A stretch of 64,000 nucleotides of DNA from NCBI RefSeq assembly GCF_041260155.1, contig NC_091931.1, positions 34,113,541 to 34,177,540 of the forward strand, given 5' to 3'. Below the pieces are notes generated by a model. That model had not been told where the DNA came from. It searched no databases and was given only the letters and a program-made list of their open reading frames with translations. This stretch comes from Ptychodera flava. Its lineage: Eukaryota; Hemichordata; Enteropneusta; Ptychoderidae. Numbering within the stretch: position 1 is the stretch's first letter; each line of letters opens with the position of its first letter. A program made the translations under genes and the position numbers. This document shows positions 1 to 14,700 of the stretch, one piece after another.

Positions 1-904
1 TTGTAAGCAATGAAGGAGAAGAGTAAAACGAACGACTATATGTGAAAATTTTCCTTCAGCCTTTCTGTTTGGCACCCTTTTAATATAAAAACTGAAAAAT
101 GTCTCAATGCACTGAATCTGTAATGTCAAACGATATTATGAATTTCCAATGCATGATGCTACTATTTTGGAACGTGTCTGAATAATAACAAACAAACAAA
201 CAACAAGTATGTCACTTACCCTTGTGTTTCATGTAACAAAAAATTCAGCACCCTCGCAATGCATCGTTAAACAAGTGACCACTTTCTTCACCAAATATAT
301 TACAGTTACTCTACTCCAGTTCACCAACGTATATTAAGAAAACTGTTCTTGATATGGTAGTTAATGTGTTGGAATAATGGGATAAAAACTGGCCATAAAT
401 TAAACGAGATCCTGGAAATTATCTTAAAAACCTAAATGTAGAACCATTCGCCTTTTTAAGTCTGGAATAAATTTGTTACACTGTAGAAGCACACGTTGTT
501 GAGATGAAACGTACAACTCTATTAGTCTCCATATCAGCACTAACGACGAAGGCGATAGAAACGTAAGGTTTCTTGGAAAATGCTCTAGAGGGCGCTCTGC
601 AAAATATATCATTATCACCGATGCCTGGGACATCCAGAATTTTGGGTGTTGGTCCAGGAGGAAATAGTTCAGACCTTTCATCGTTTGACTCTGATAAAAT
701 GGTCCGTTTAAATTTACAAAAATGATTCATATAGATTGTAAAAGGTACCAAAATAGATTCTTGATGACTTCGCTAGTGCCATTATTCTGAACAGAAATAC
801 CAGTTCTACACTACACTAATGAAAATAGATTCTTTCTACACGCATGCGTATCAAGTTAATATGAAAGTAGACACTCTTCGACGAAAGAACTTTAACATCT
901 ACAT
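1..904. other. 3' flank of NXPE-A, no gene seen
   Basis: Downstream side of the minus-strand gene NXPE-A. Only short overlapping reading frames without recognisable domains are present. I saw no clear AATAAA on the minus strand close to the stop, so the 3' end of the transcript is not placed. Confidence 0.5.
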
Positions 905-3900
905 CTAGGAACAAAGCAGGGAAAGAAAGAGAGACACTTCTTGTCTGATCAACGGCACTGGCATTGACGAACGGTTCGGAGCTGGGTGGCTCAAATTCAT
1001 TTCCCAAACGTCCAAGAAGTAGAACCCCTTCCTCCTGAATAACTTACTCAGGAACTTGTTCATTTCATATAGGATGTAATCACTACTATGTATGTGCGAA
1101 CCAGGTTCCACGTGTTCTTTGGCTTTCGTCCCTTTGATTGCAATGAATGTATTTGGACAGCGCTCCCTCAGGCGAAGCAGCGCGTCCCTGACGAGTACCA
1201 TTCTCTCCTTGTAACTCTCCCGCGGCCACCGAAGGAAGTTTATGTATGAACTAATGATGATGACGTAGTTACATGACAGGTTGTGAAGCCCTTCTATGAT
1301 GTCAACTTCATATTTTGTGTCGTTGACGTTCACGGGGATGCTGGCGGCTGGCCACGGCGGCGAGTAGAAAGTGAAGTTTGTGTTCGTTGTCCAAATTATT
1401 TCATGATAAGTCGGGCGGTGTGTTCTCGATTTAAGGAAGCCAGCAAGTTCTATCAGTCCTTCGTAAAACTGTCTGACCGAATCACCGAGGGCGAAGATCT
1501 GTTTACCGGCGAGGCAGTTGCGTATTTCAGACAGGGGCGCTTTCTCCCAGGAGCGCACGTCACAGATTAGCGACATCCATTTGTTCCCGAGCCAGTATCC
1601 GCCCACCTGTTGGTCGTACGCGCTGAAAACTTTCCTGCACGTCGGCAAAGTGTCGTCAACCGCTAGTGTTCTCTTTTCTAAGTGGCAAGGAAGAAGCCAT
1701 ATAAATAATTGATGGTACAAAGTAACAGGACAATACGTGAAGGTTATGAGAATAGTTCAGGTTTTTGGCATTTGTAAAATCAATGCAGGATGGCCTTGTG
1801 ATTCTTTGCATGCTGATATGCACCCGTAAAAGTGAGTTGAGTTTACTCAAATTTGTCAGAACTTACCTTTGACCTTTATGGTTACAACTTGAGGGATTGA
1901 GGCCATGGTAACAGAACTGAAAGAAGTGAAAAGTAATAAGTCAGATGGATACGGAGTATCATGAGTAAATAAAACTGAAAATAACAGAGACTGAATGATT
2001 ACACTGCGGAATGGAAAAGCTTCCCCGATTTCACCGAAATACAGTTTTCGGAATTGATACCGAGCTATGAGCAAATCTCAAACGGGGAGTAACTACGGAC
2101 TGCGGCCAGGTATTTCCCATAGAGACGTCAGTTCACAAGGGACCTAATTAACTTTGGCGAGTACAATGTGGACGAAAAAGGCAAGAGTTTTACATGCTAC
2201 TGTTCGGCTGTACGAACACGCACCAGTACCTTTGAATAGCTGCTGATCAACAGTGTGGATTTAAAGCATTGGTGTGAGAATTACAACGTGAAAACATGTA
2301 AGCTTAGGCCTAAGCCCCAATCGTAACTTTTTGCAAATTGACAATGGGACACGCCAATTATGGGGATTTGCAGCCGAATTCGAAACCTGTAACCAATTTT
2401 GCAACAGTGAATTTAAACTTGTTTTCAAAACCCGTATTGTAGTCCTTTAAAGCAGAAACATTGATGCAGAGATAATGCTATATGTAATGGAATGCACACA
2501 GACATTTCATTGTTTTGCAAAGGCTGAGTTCAACGTCCTTTGTGGTAGCAGTCCATGGTGTTCACAATTGCTTGTAAAGGTGGTGGCAAATCTTACAAGT
2601 AGGTACTATCCCCATTTATTTGTTATGGTGTATTTTTCTCCCTTTGACGAAGGAACTTACCTGTTGAATAAATGCTCTTTGCCATCGACGAGCTCCACTG
2701 CGCTTTTCCCAATAGACGTGTAGTTGACGCTGGTTGAGTGCAGAGCACTGCACGGTAACGTTGGGGGCGCACCACAGATAAATGAAGTGTTTCCAGTTGC
2801 CAATGCGTTTCGGAAAATGCAAGATGCCTCTGTATCCATGGCAGCATCTCTCCTCAGAGCACAGTATGTCTGCTCGTTTTTCTCATAAGCTCGAAAGTGT
2901 CCCACCCATGTTTCTTTGTTGCCCGCAGGCCACCAGATGTATCGCAACCACTGCGTCGCCAGTCGAGTGTAAACCAGGGTTACATCCACGAAGGCATAGC
3001 TCTTCCAAGCTGCGTAGAAGTAAATGCTGTACGTCCCATTGTCGTGGTCTACCACTCTTCCCGCGCTGCGAGTGTTTTGAAAGTCGTTGTACATCACAGC
3101 GTACCAGAGATCGCCGCCTTGGGAACGCCGCCTTCCCTCATCATCGTACGTTATGACGGTGATGTGGATTGTGTCGCCAACGTGTATATCATCGATATCC
3201 TGTAAAACTTTTATTTTGCTGTTCGGCAGACTGGTAGAACGCCCGGTGAGGAACATCTCGTCTTCTCTCCAGTCATAGTTGTCATCTTCATCACCGTCAT
3301 ACTCATAAATTGTAGTTTCTTCAGGGACCTGTGTTGTTAAAACAGTTGTTCTGTTCAGCTGACTTGCAGGACTTACCGTGGTTTTCTTCTTCGTATCAAT
3401 GAAAGTTGAACCGCTCATCACTTTGTAATCTTGCAAGGTCTGTAAAATACTTGGGCCATACTCCACCACTCCGATTTCTCTCAGCTGCAACATATAAGAA
3501 ATTGTGACATCAGCATTTAAATTCACTCTCTGCCATAAGCTCAATGATGAAGGATCCGATAAGGTAGCATAGAAAGCGCAATGTAACACGTGTAATTGTT
3601 CAACACTAGCGGGCGTATGTGAAGTGAAAACACAATCTGTGTAGCTCTTAAACTGACTTCGCCAGCCAAGTGTTTATTCGCGCAGAAACCCCCTCAGAGC
3701 AACCGAGACTATCATGTCGTGCGGATCGGACGATGGCCTTCCACCGTATCTATTGTACCACTAGTGTGTAGTCTGCACCTGAGCTAAGTTATGAAACTTG
3801 TTTTCTGTAACATGCACCTGAGAAAAGGGCAGAGTGATCGGCAGATATTCAATTTACTGTAAAATGGGCGATCGTGATTTTCATTTTATCAAATCATTCA

Positions 3901-4356
3901 CTATCGTGTATCACTATTTGTTTTGGATGTTCTATAATTATTACATACTTGCTTGAAGGCAAGAGTACATCGCCGACACTATACCACGAGTGGGTTTCCT
4001 ACAACACGCCTCCGTGAATAGAACATTTTGATAGACTGGAAACTCATTTTACTCCAGACGGAGAAAAACTAAATTTGGCACATTTCTTTGGAACTATGAT
4101 TGGATTTATTATAAGTATTGTAGTGCGGTTTTACTCATTCTGTGTATACGTGGCGACGGTGTTACTATTCCGTTCAGTGGGATAGGCAACTATTAACCAA
4201 ATCTCGGTGTGTTTATCTGATTGGCATGTTGGCAGGAACAAAATAACAGTTCATAAAAGTTGAATAACTTACCAAACAAATCAATGACAATATGAGAATT
4301 ACGAGGAGGGCATATTTCATGGTTTTACGACACCCTTTTCTTCTCGCAATCTCCAT
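905..4356 (-). CDS. NXPE-A: neurexophilin and PC-esterase domain protein
   Basis: Four coding exons, transcribed right to left: 4356-4273, 3484-2661, 1916-1867 and 1677-905, all GT-AG, total 1731 nt, 576 residues. Exon 1 gives a type II signal anchor: a basic start from the ATG at 4356, then MKYALLVILILSLICL. A second in-frame ATG at 4320 would leave only the hydrophobic part. Exon 2 carries an acidic linker and the neurexophilin-like domain (GGDLWYAVM, DHDNGTYSIYFYAAW) with four cysteines near its end. Exon 3 is a 50-nt micro-exon (VTMASIPQVVTIKVK). Exon 4 is the PC-esterase domain with LPTC, SLIC, the nucleophile block ALGDSVRQF, HSSDYILYEMNK, LDVWEMNL and the end IRQEVSLFLSLLC. Family members are Golgi or secretory glycoproteins; human NXPE1 has been reported to O-acetylate sialic acids (from memory). 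The His found in NVHMP/NIHMP of the two neighbours is Ser here (NRSSMP), so acyl-transfer activity is doubtful. Confidence 0.9.
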
Positions 4357-5676
4357 TATTGTACCAATGGTCAGAGAGCTATAGAGACACTATGTGTGCC
4401 ATGTATGTATACCAGACGTGTGCACAGCAACCTCGCTCTTTAGTATTGGACTGTAATAAATGATATTGTTTCGTTTAGTTCTCAAACATGTGAAAAAGAA
4501 ATATTGCATTTGTTCAAGAATCATTTCGTTGTATACCCACTGTTACTCTACCCCCTGCCCCACCTGTGGATATAGAATTACGATGGTATACTTGTGTCGA
4601 CAGCATTTTCTTATAACACACACAACATAAACATGAGGTTTTTGTGCAATAACATTAAAACCGCGAGTCCCGGCTTGATTCTTAGTATGCACTGCATATA
4701 AAGATTATCTGTCGAGGCCACAATATCAAGTGAACTATAGCTGTGAACGAGACAGGTATCCTAACGAGTCCATACACGAAGTCAATGGGATATAGCGTTT
4801 CACTGTACACAAAAGCGTTGTGTTTCTCCCCAACTCACACGTTTGGAGTGCAAGTTGACCACTCTAAAACCTACCTGTGCCGACGTGTTATTTCATTTTG
4901 CACACGACGTTTGCAGCCAGCTATTCACACACACAGGAACGTTGACCTGGCAGAAGTGTGGTAAAACGTGGAGACATCACGGGCGTACGCAACACGTTTC
5001 CCCTACATTTATGTGTGCTGAGCGTTAAAATAAATGGCGGAATTGTATCACATTAATTATTAACTAAATCAAGTCAATGATTTCCTGTACACGAGTCAAC
5101 GCCATAGCTGCGAGCTGTTCCGACCCCAAAATAAACAGTACTGCAACCTCGGACACAAAAGGCAATCCAAACACAACACAGTCATGATAATGTAACCTAT
5201 GACGCAGACTGGTCGCAGCATGTACCATATCATACTTTATCGACATAAATTCAACCTTTTCTGATTATCTGAATTACCAAGGTCCCTGATGATATTGCAA
5301 GTTGTATTGTGTCGTTCAGTGGAATATACCCTTGGATCTTATGGTTTCGTTCGCATAAAAATAAGTGTCTCTCTATCTTGCCCTTGCCGCTTGAAAACTT
5401 TACTTAAAAGCTTCCTTGTTTTCCATTTTACAAAAAATTAAAGACTGTTCGGGGTTTGTTGGTCTAGAGAAAAGTATTGGACAAGATCAGACCATAAGAT
5501 GAAAAGTAACAATTTATTCAAGTATAGTACAATACATGTATTGCATCATATACATATTATGCCGATAAACATGCTTTCGTGTAGAGCATTCAAGGGAGAT
5601 CTCTCCCTTTTTGCTGTAGTGATACAAATAACAAGCGGCAATGTAAACCCACATATTTGTGGAGATTGATGTCGTA
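4357..5676. other. NXPE-A to NXPE-B spacer
   Basis: This holds the presumed promoter and 5' UTR of NXPE-A (minus strand) and the 3' flank of NXPE-B. No domain-bearing frame, RNA gene or repeat stood out. Confidence 0.45.
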
Positions 5677-5906
<230 letters not shown>

Positions 5907-5930
5907 GCGAGTGTGTTTTATAATTTCCGT

Positions 5931-9046
<3,116 letters not shown>

Positions 9047-10275
9047 GTCTCGATGAAATATTCTGCTATTCGTAGACTTATGGTGCGTTGTTTGTGCATC
9101 AGGTAGGACTGCAATGAATAACGGTTGTCGTGTAATATTTTTAAAGTACATGTATTAAGGTACAAAAGCAACGCTCAGACATAAAATTGACCCATAAAGT
9201 ACCGATTGCTAAAAATTCAAAGGTCACCCGTGGTTTGTCATTGATAATCCCTAACAGACACAAACACAACCCAACCGATACATCATATATATCCATATGT
9301 ACCTAGTGAAGTATATGTATACACAAATGTACGATGTACTTAAAAATACATGACATACAGATATGTATATATTTAGTTATGTTAAAATGTGTGTACGTAA
9401 TTTGCACATACGTAAACATGTACGCACACAGCATTTATTTAAACAGACCTTAACAGAAGTACCAATCGAAAAACACGCTAACTAAATTAAACTTAAATTG
9501 CAGGAGGGTTTCATAAACCGGGAAGCACTGACGCAGAACGAATTTGGATCACTACCTCTTGTAGAGAAAACACTCGGCATGACTGTGAATGCTTCTTGTT
9601 TATAACGATTTACAGTTATCACATATCACGATAGGTCAGGCCCAGGGTCAGTTTAGGTCACATGTTCTTACAGTGTTAGTTTCGAAGGTTGTCAGTTTCG
9701 AAGGCGGCTCTTACGGCAATAGAGGACGCAGGTTAAAATGCCAAGTAAAATCGTTCATTTTCACATACAAACGGCTCAACATATGAAGAGCAGTTATTAT
9801 CGACTTCTATGTGCTGTGAATCTCTCTTATTCATCCATTGGTAGGCTGCTTCTGTCATATCTAATGTCACATTCGAGTTTGTACAACAACACCGTGTTTT
9901 TATCATGTACACATTGGCTGGATACTGCTTCACATATAGCTTTTATCGGGGTTCCAGACTAACAGATAAAAACAACAGACTACGAACCTTAACATGCTGT
10001 TCCTCTAATTTGTATCTCATCCACAAAGTTGCTGCCACTGCCCTGTCTCTCCACACGACATCCACCGTGCAGCACCGCGTTTAATATTTAACCCTGTACA
10101 GGCATACGCGATTAAAGGTGGAATGACAACAGGCGTGAAGGGCCATCAAACCAACATGCAACTGTTGATGATTTATTGTATTGTTGTAGGAACGCGGGTC
10201 AGGCCGTTTTACAAGGTAATCTTTGACCCTTTGCTGAAAAACAACATACAGAGAAACAATACCGTGTGGTTAAAT
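9047..10275. other. NXPE-B upstream spacer, no gene seen
   Basis: Between the NXPE-B start and the repeat-rich block. It should contain the NXPE-B promoter and 5' UTR (minus strand). Frames are short and without recognisable domains. Confidence 0.45.
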
Positions 10276-10401
10276 GTATGTATGTATGTAAAAAGTATGT
10301 ATGTATGTATGTATGTATGTATGTATGTATGTATGTATGTATGTATGTATGTATGTATGTATGTATGTATGTATGTATCAATCAATCAATCAATCAATCA
10401 A
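10276..10401. repeat. (ATGT)n microsatellite and LINE 3' tail
   Basis: An (ATGT)n run to about 10378 followed by (CAAT)n to 10401. Read on the minus strand, the (ATTG)n part follows ggcgctatataaatgctttt, a typical 3' end of CR1/L2-type LINEs, so it is probably the LINE's own tail; the (ATGT)n run lies outside it. Confidence 0.85.
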
Positions 10402-11121
10402 AAGCATTTATATAGCGCCAAAATCCATTACGAGGTAATGTTCTAAGGCGCTGAACAAGAACACAAAAATCAAAAAGCTCTCTCAAAGAGATGCGATTTC
10501 AAGCCCTTTTAAAAGGTGATCAACATAGGCGACTGGTGAAGTTCCAACGGAAGACTGTTCCACAAATCGGGAGCACATCTTGAGAAGGAGCGTTTCCCAT
10601 ACGTTTGCAGGTTACACCGTGGCACATGAAGAAGACTTTTCTCATTTGATCGAAGTAGGCGAGGTGAAGGTTTGATGTGAAGCAGATCTGATAAATACAC
10701 CGGAGCAGTGCCATTTAATGCCTTGTATGTAATCAGAAGAATTTTGTAATGGAGTCTATATTGTACTGGTAACCAATGAAGTTCCTTAAGTGTAGAGGTG
10801 ATGTGGTCAGATTTCCTTATCCTTGATACAATCCTGGCTGCAGTGTTTTGGGCATGTTGGAGTGGCTTGATGTCCTTTGAAGGTAGTCCAAACAGGAGAG
10901 CGTTACAGTAGTCTAATTTGGATGAAATCAAGGCATGCATAACTATCTGACAGGTTTCTTTTGTGAGATATTGACGGATGTGACCAATTTTCCTGAGATG
11001 ATAGTAGATGGATTTGCATGTGGTGGCAATATGCTTTCTGAAGGTGAGTCGATCATCAAAAGTCACTCCGATATTATGGGCTGAACTTACAAGCTGAACA
11101 ACAGATGATCCAATGTTGATA
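10402..11121 (-). mobile_element. 5'-truncated CR1/L2-like LINE, 3' end
   Basis: The minus strand encodes the C-terminal part of a non-LTR reverse transcriptase protein: IGVTFDDRLTFRKHI, SSKLDYCNALLFGLPS, QNTAARIVSRIRKSDHI, LKELHWLPVQYRLHYKILL, APVYLSDLLHI and DLWNSLPLEL. This is the conserved thumb and following region of CR1/L2/jockey-type ORF2. A stop (TAA at 10509-10511) falls where the family usually continues with an F-KK-LK-HLF motif. The element is 5'-truncated at 11121 where a second (TATG)n tract begins, so it cannot move by itself. It lies between NXPE-B and NXPE-C. Confidence 0.85.
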
Positions 11122-11341
11122 CATGTATGTATGTATGTATGTATGTATGTATGTATGTATGTATGTATGTATGTATGTATGTATGTATGTATGTGTGTGT
11201 GTGTGTGTGTCTGTGTGTGTGTGTGTATGATGTATGTATGTATGTATGTATGTATGTATGTATGTATGTATGTGTGTGTGTGTGTGGCTGTGGTGTGTGT
11301 GTGTGTATGTATGTATGTATGTATGTATGTATGTATGTATG

Positions 11342-11371
<30 letters not shown>
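11122..11371. repeat. (ATGT)n/(GT)n microsatellite
   Basis: About 250 bp of ATGT repeats interrupted by two (GT)n islands. Both strands give long frames of MYVC or IHTY repeats; these are artefacts. It abuts the truncated 5' end of the LINE. Confidence 0.95.
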
Positions 11372-11372
<1 letters not shown>

Positions 11373-11551
11373 CATAGCTTTTCCGATCAAATTTAATTCA
11401 TGGTGACACATGGTAGCGTCTAGCAAGTTGAGAAGCATCGAAGCATAAAGAAATGCAATAGTTACGCAATTCTTAGACGCATGGTCCATGGTTATGCATC
11501 TTATTTGTAAAGCAATAACAAAAGACAGCCTCACATTTATGAAATGTTATA

Positions 11552-11557
11552 TTTATT
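11552..11557 (-). promoter_or_regulatory. Candidate poly(A) signal of NXPE-C
   Basis: The minus strand reads TTTCAATAAATATAAC about 180 nt past the NXPE-C stop. It is the first AATAAA beyond the stop and is in AT-rich context, so it is the best candidate for 3' end formation. Confidence 0.5.
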
Positions 11558-11610
11558 GAAATAAAAAAAATTATACGTGTGTCTTTTAAACCTCATCTAA
11601 TATTACCTTA

Positions 11611-11617
<7 letters not shown>

Positions 11618-11662
<45 letters not shown>
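11618..11662. repeat. (TC)n microsatellite in the NXPE-C 3' UTR
   Basis: About 45 bp of TC repeats between the NXPE-C stop and its candidate poly(A) signal; the transcript would carry (GA)n. Confidence 0.9.
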
Positions 11663-11665
<3 letters not shown>

Positions 11666-11733
11666 CATATACGAACACATATACCGGTACATTCATGAGT
11701 CGCACTGAGCAACAAACATAATTTGCACTAGTC

Positions 11734-14700
11734 CTATGTGTGGCAAAGATATGATAAAAACAAATTCACTTCTTGTCTAATAACTTCCATTGGCATGTGG
11801 ATATTGTTCGGCGCTAGATAGGACAGATTCATGTCCCAGACGTCTAGAAACGTGGCACCTATTCCTTGGAACACTTTCTTCATTAATTTGTTCATTTCAT
11901 ACAGAAAGAAATCGTTGCTATGGATGTATGATATAAAAGCGGCATGGTCACGTGGTTTGCTGCCTTTGATGAAGATTGAACTGTTCGGACAGCGCGTTTT
12001 CAACCTGACCAGAGCTTCTCTGAGACGCTGCAACCGTTCTATGTAGTCCGCTCTCGTCCAAGATGTGTAGTGAGCGTAGGGTCCGACAAGGACGACGTAA
12101 TTGCATTGCGATTCATGTAAACTGTCGATCACATCCCCTTCGAAACGGACTTCGTTGATGGGATACGGGCTTCCACCCACAGCCCACGGGTGGTGCTGGA
12201 ACGTGAAGGATATATTGTAGGCAGGGTCCTCAACTCGGCGGTACGTTCTGGCTGCGTGGCGTCTTTGCAACAGCGCCACCATGCCGACCAATTCCACCAC
12301 AACGTTTGAAAACTGCCTGGTGGTGGAATCTCCGAGGAAATACATGTCCTTTCCACGGAGGCATTCCTTCACCTTCGTCATTGGTGCCTTCTCCCACCTC
12401 TGTAATTTGCATATTAAAGAATGCCACGTGTCACCTGTCCAATAGCCCGTTACAACTGGTAAACGCAGTTTCGATCCACAGGATGGTAAGTTTTCTTCAT
12501 ACTGCCTCTTCGCCGCCACTTGATTTGCTTAATTAAAATATTTTCGGGAAAAAAAACAAAAAATACGTCAAACAAAAAATAAATCATAGTAAAACTAGAG
12601 TTTCTCTGTGCATATATGTATGACAGTACTGGTTGCGTTCTGGATGTCTGTACGGTCATGGCGGCAAAGTCACATTACAATATATAGTTGGTGAAGGTTA
12701 TATGGTATGTCACTAACCACGATCTTGTCTAGTGACCGAAAATGGGATGTCGTCTCTTTCGGATTGTGACATATCTACTATAACATGATGATAAGTGTAA
12801 AACGTGACGAAAGTCCTTGAATATGGTAATTAATTTCTGTAAAGATATCATACTTGTTACTCACCCTTTATGCGTATACTGTTCGGTCCATTTTCCAGCT
12901 TTTGCATGAGATATTCTCTGAAGTGAAAGAAGAGAATATGTTACATAAACGATATATTATTGTTTGATACTAAAGTTATGCGCGGAAAAGTTCGATCTGC
13001 AGCTGTATAGAACATAATACAAGGATGAGGCACTATGAATTACATGAAGAGATCAATAACTACACATCGAAGAATAGTAATTTTGATCAATTTAAGGTAG
13101 ATCGCGCCCCTGGGACAGATATTCGGACTCTCAAACTTTTACAATTTTTTCTGATATGCCACTTGTGGGGGTTCATTTTAAAGCTCTTGGTGTAAGAAAA
13201 CTTTTCACCATCTTTGTTTTTCGAAATTCGAAAATTATATTTTTCTCCGTAGAGTTAACACAGAGATGGCGGCCATTTTGAATTTAAAATATCGGTAAAT
13301 CTTGGGTTATTTGTTTCTCTAGTACCGAAATTTGCGCGGTGACCCCCGATTTTTATTCTTGATTTGGTAAGAGAATGGCTGAAAGATTCCGTGACGAAAA
13401 TTTGAGCAAAAGCTTAAGTCTTTCACTTTTGAGGTGCATACTACCTTAAGTTCATTACACGTCAATAATCTCACCTGCTAAATAAATGTTCGTGGCCTTT
13501 CAGTATCTGTTCCGCTTTCTCGTTCAATCGTGTGAGGTTTCCTTGCGTCATTGCCAAATTCCCACAATGCTCAGGCGACGCGTCACAGACAAACGCAGTC
13601 TTCCCAAGGGCCAGTTCGTGAGCATAGGCGCATTTGCTGTCACTGGACGAGGCTGGCAAGTGTTGCATCTCACACCGAGAATCTTTGACAGTGTTGTTGC
13701 CGTGGTCATAGATACCCCTCCAGGAGATGCGCCGTGGTATCTGCCAGAATTCGTAGAGCCACCGTATTGTCTGGCTTGTGTATACCAGCGTGATGTCGAT
13801 GTGGGCAAGTCCAGACCACGCTGCATAAAAATACACGGTATATGTTCCGTTCCTGTGATCAGTTACATGCCCGGCTGTACTTATTTTAGAATCTGAGCTG
13901 CGCATCACTGCATACCAAAAATCGCCACCTTCTGAGCGTCGTTGTCCTTGCGCAGTGTACGCTTCAATTGTGACGATGACCACCTGGCCATCATGGACAT
14001 CACTCTCATCTTTCACCAGCTTAAATTTAGTTGTGTTTGGACTTGTAAAATCGTCGTCCCCTTGACGTACACTCATCGGGATGAAAGTCACAGGGTTTGA
14101 TGGCTCAAAGTCCGAGTATAGGTCCCGTCGAATGTTATCAACTATACCCATTGAGGGCGCTGTTTTCACGGGAAGATGCGACAGGTTGGACCACTTTCTA
14201 GCCGATACGTCGGATCGCGCAGGGCTCAGCCGCATTGTCAAACCGATCTCTCTGAGCTGGGAATTGAAAATCAGAAAAAAAAGAGAAGAAAAAAACTTAC
14301 AGCAATTTCGTGTCCCAGCACAGTACCCATATTGAGCTTGTTTGTATTGCACATTCATTGTATACGCGGCACACCTAAGCCAAGGGGAGAACCATTTGAT
14401 TTCTGGGGGGGGGGGATATGGAGGATTTTGAGAAAAAAAAAATTTGTCACCAGGTGAGAGAGAAGAAAAAAAAAATTGATCCTGTCATGGCCTGAGAAAA
14501 AAAAAATTGTCATAACAGACAGAAGAGAAAAAAAAAATTGTCACAATGCACCAGAAATAAGCAAAATTTGGAGACTTATTCTCATGTATTCTTTGCCGGC
14601 GCGCCGCCATAGGCGGCGCAAATGTTTTTACCACAAGCAATTCTTATGTTTCTTTCCCAGCACTTATGATATAAACATGCACTACATAGGTCTACTTTAC

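Noticed and set aside
1283-1570. Plus-strand frames over NXPE exons (also 2782-3205, 7929-8327, 13486-13896)
   Set aside because: They are antisense shadows of the spliced minus-strand genes, which have conserved domains and consistent splice phases.
10123-10446. Plus-strand frame of MYVC repeats
   Set aside because: It is the (ATGT)n microsatellite; the same holds for the frames at 11113-11406 and the N-terminal half of the minus-strand frame at 10509-11534.
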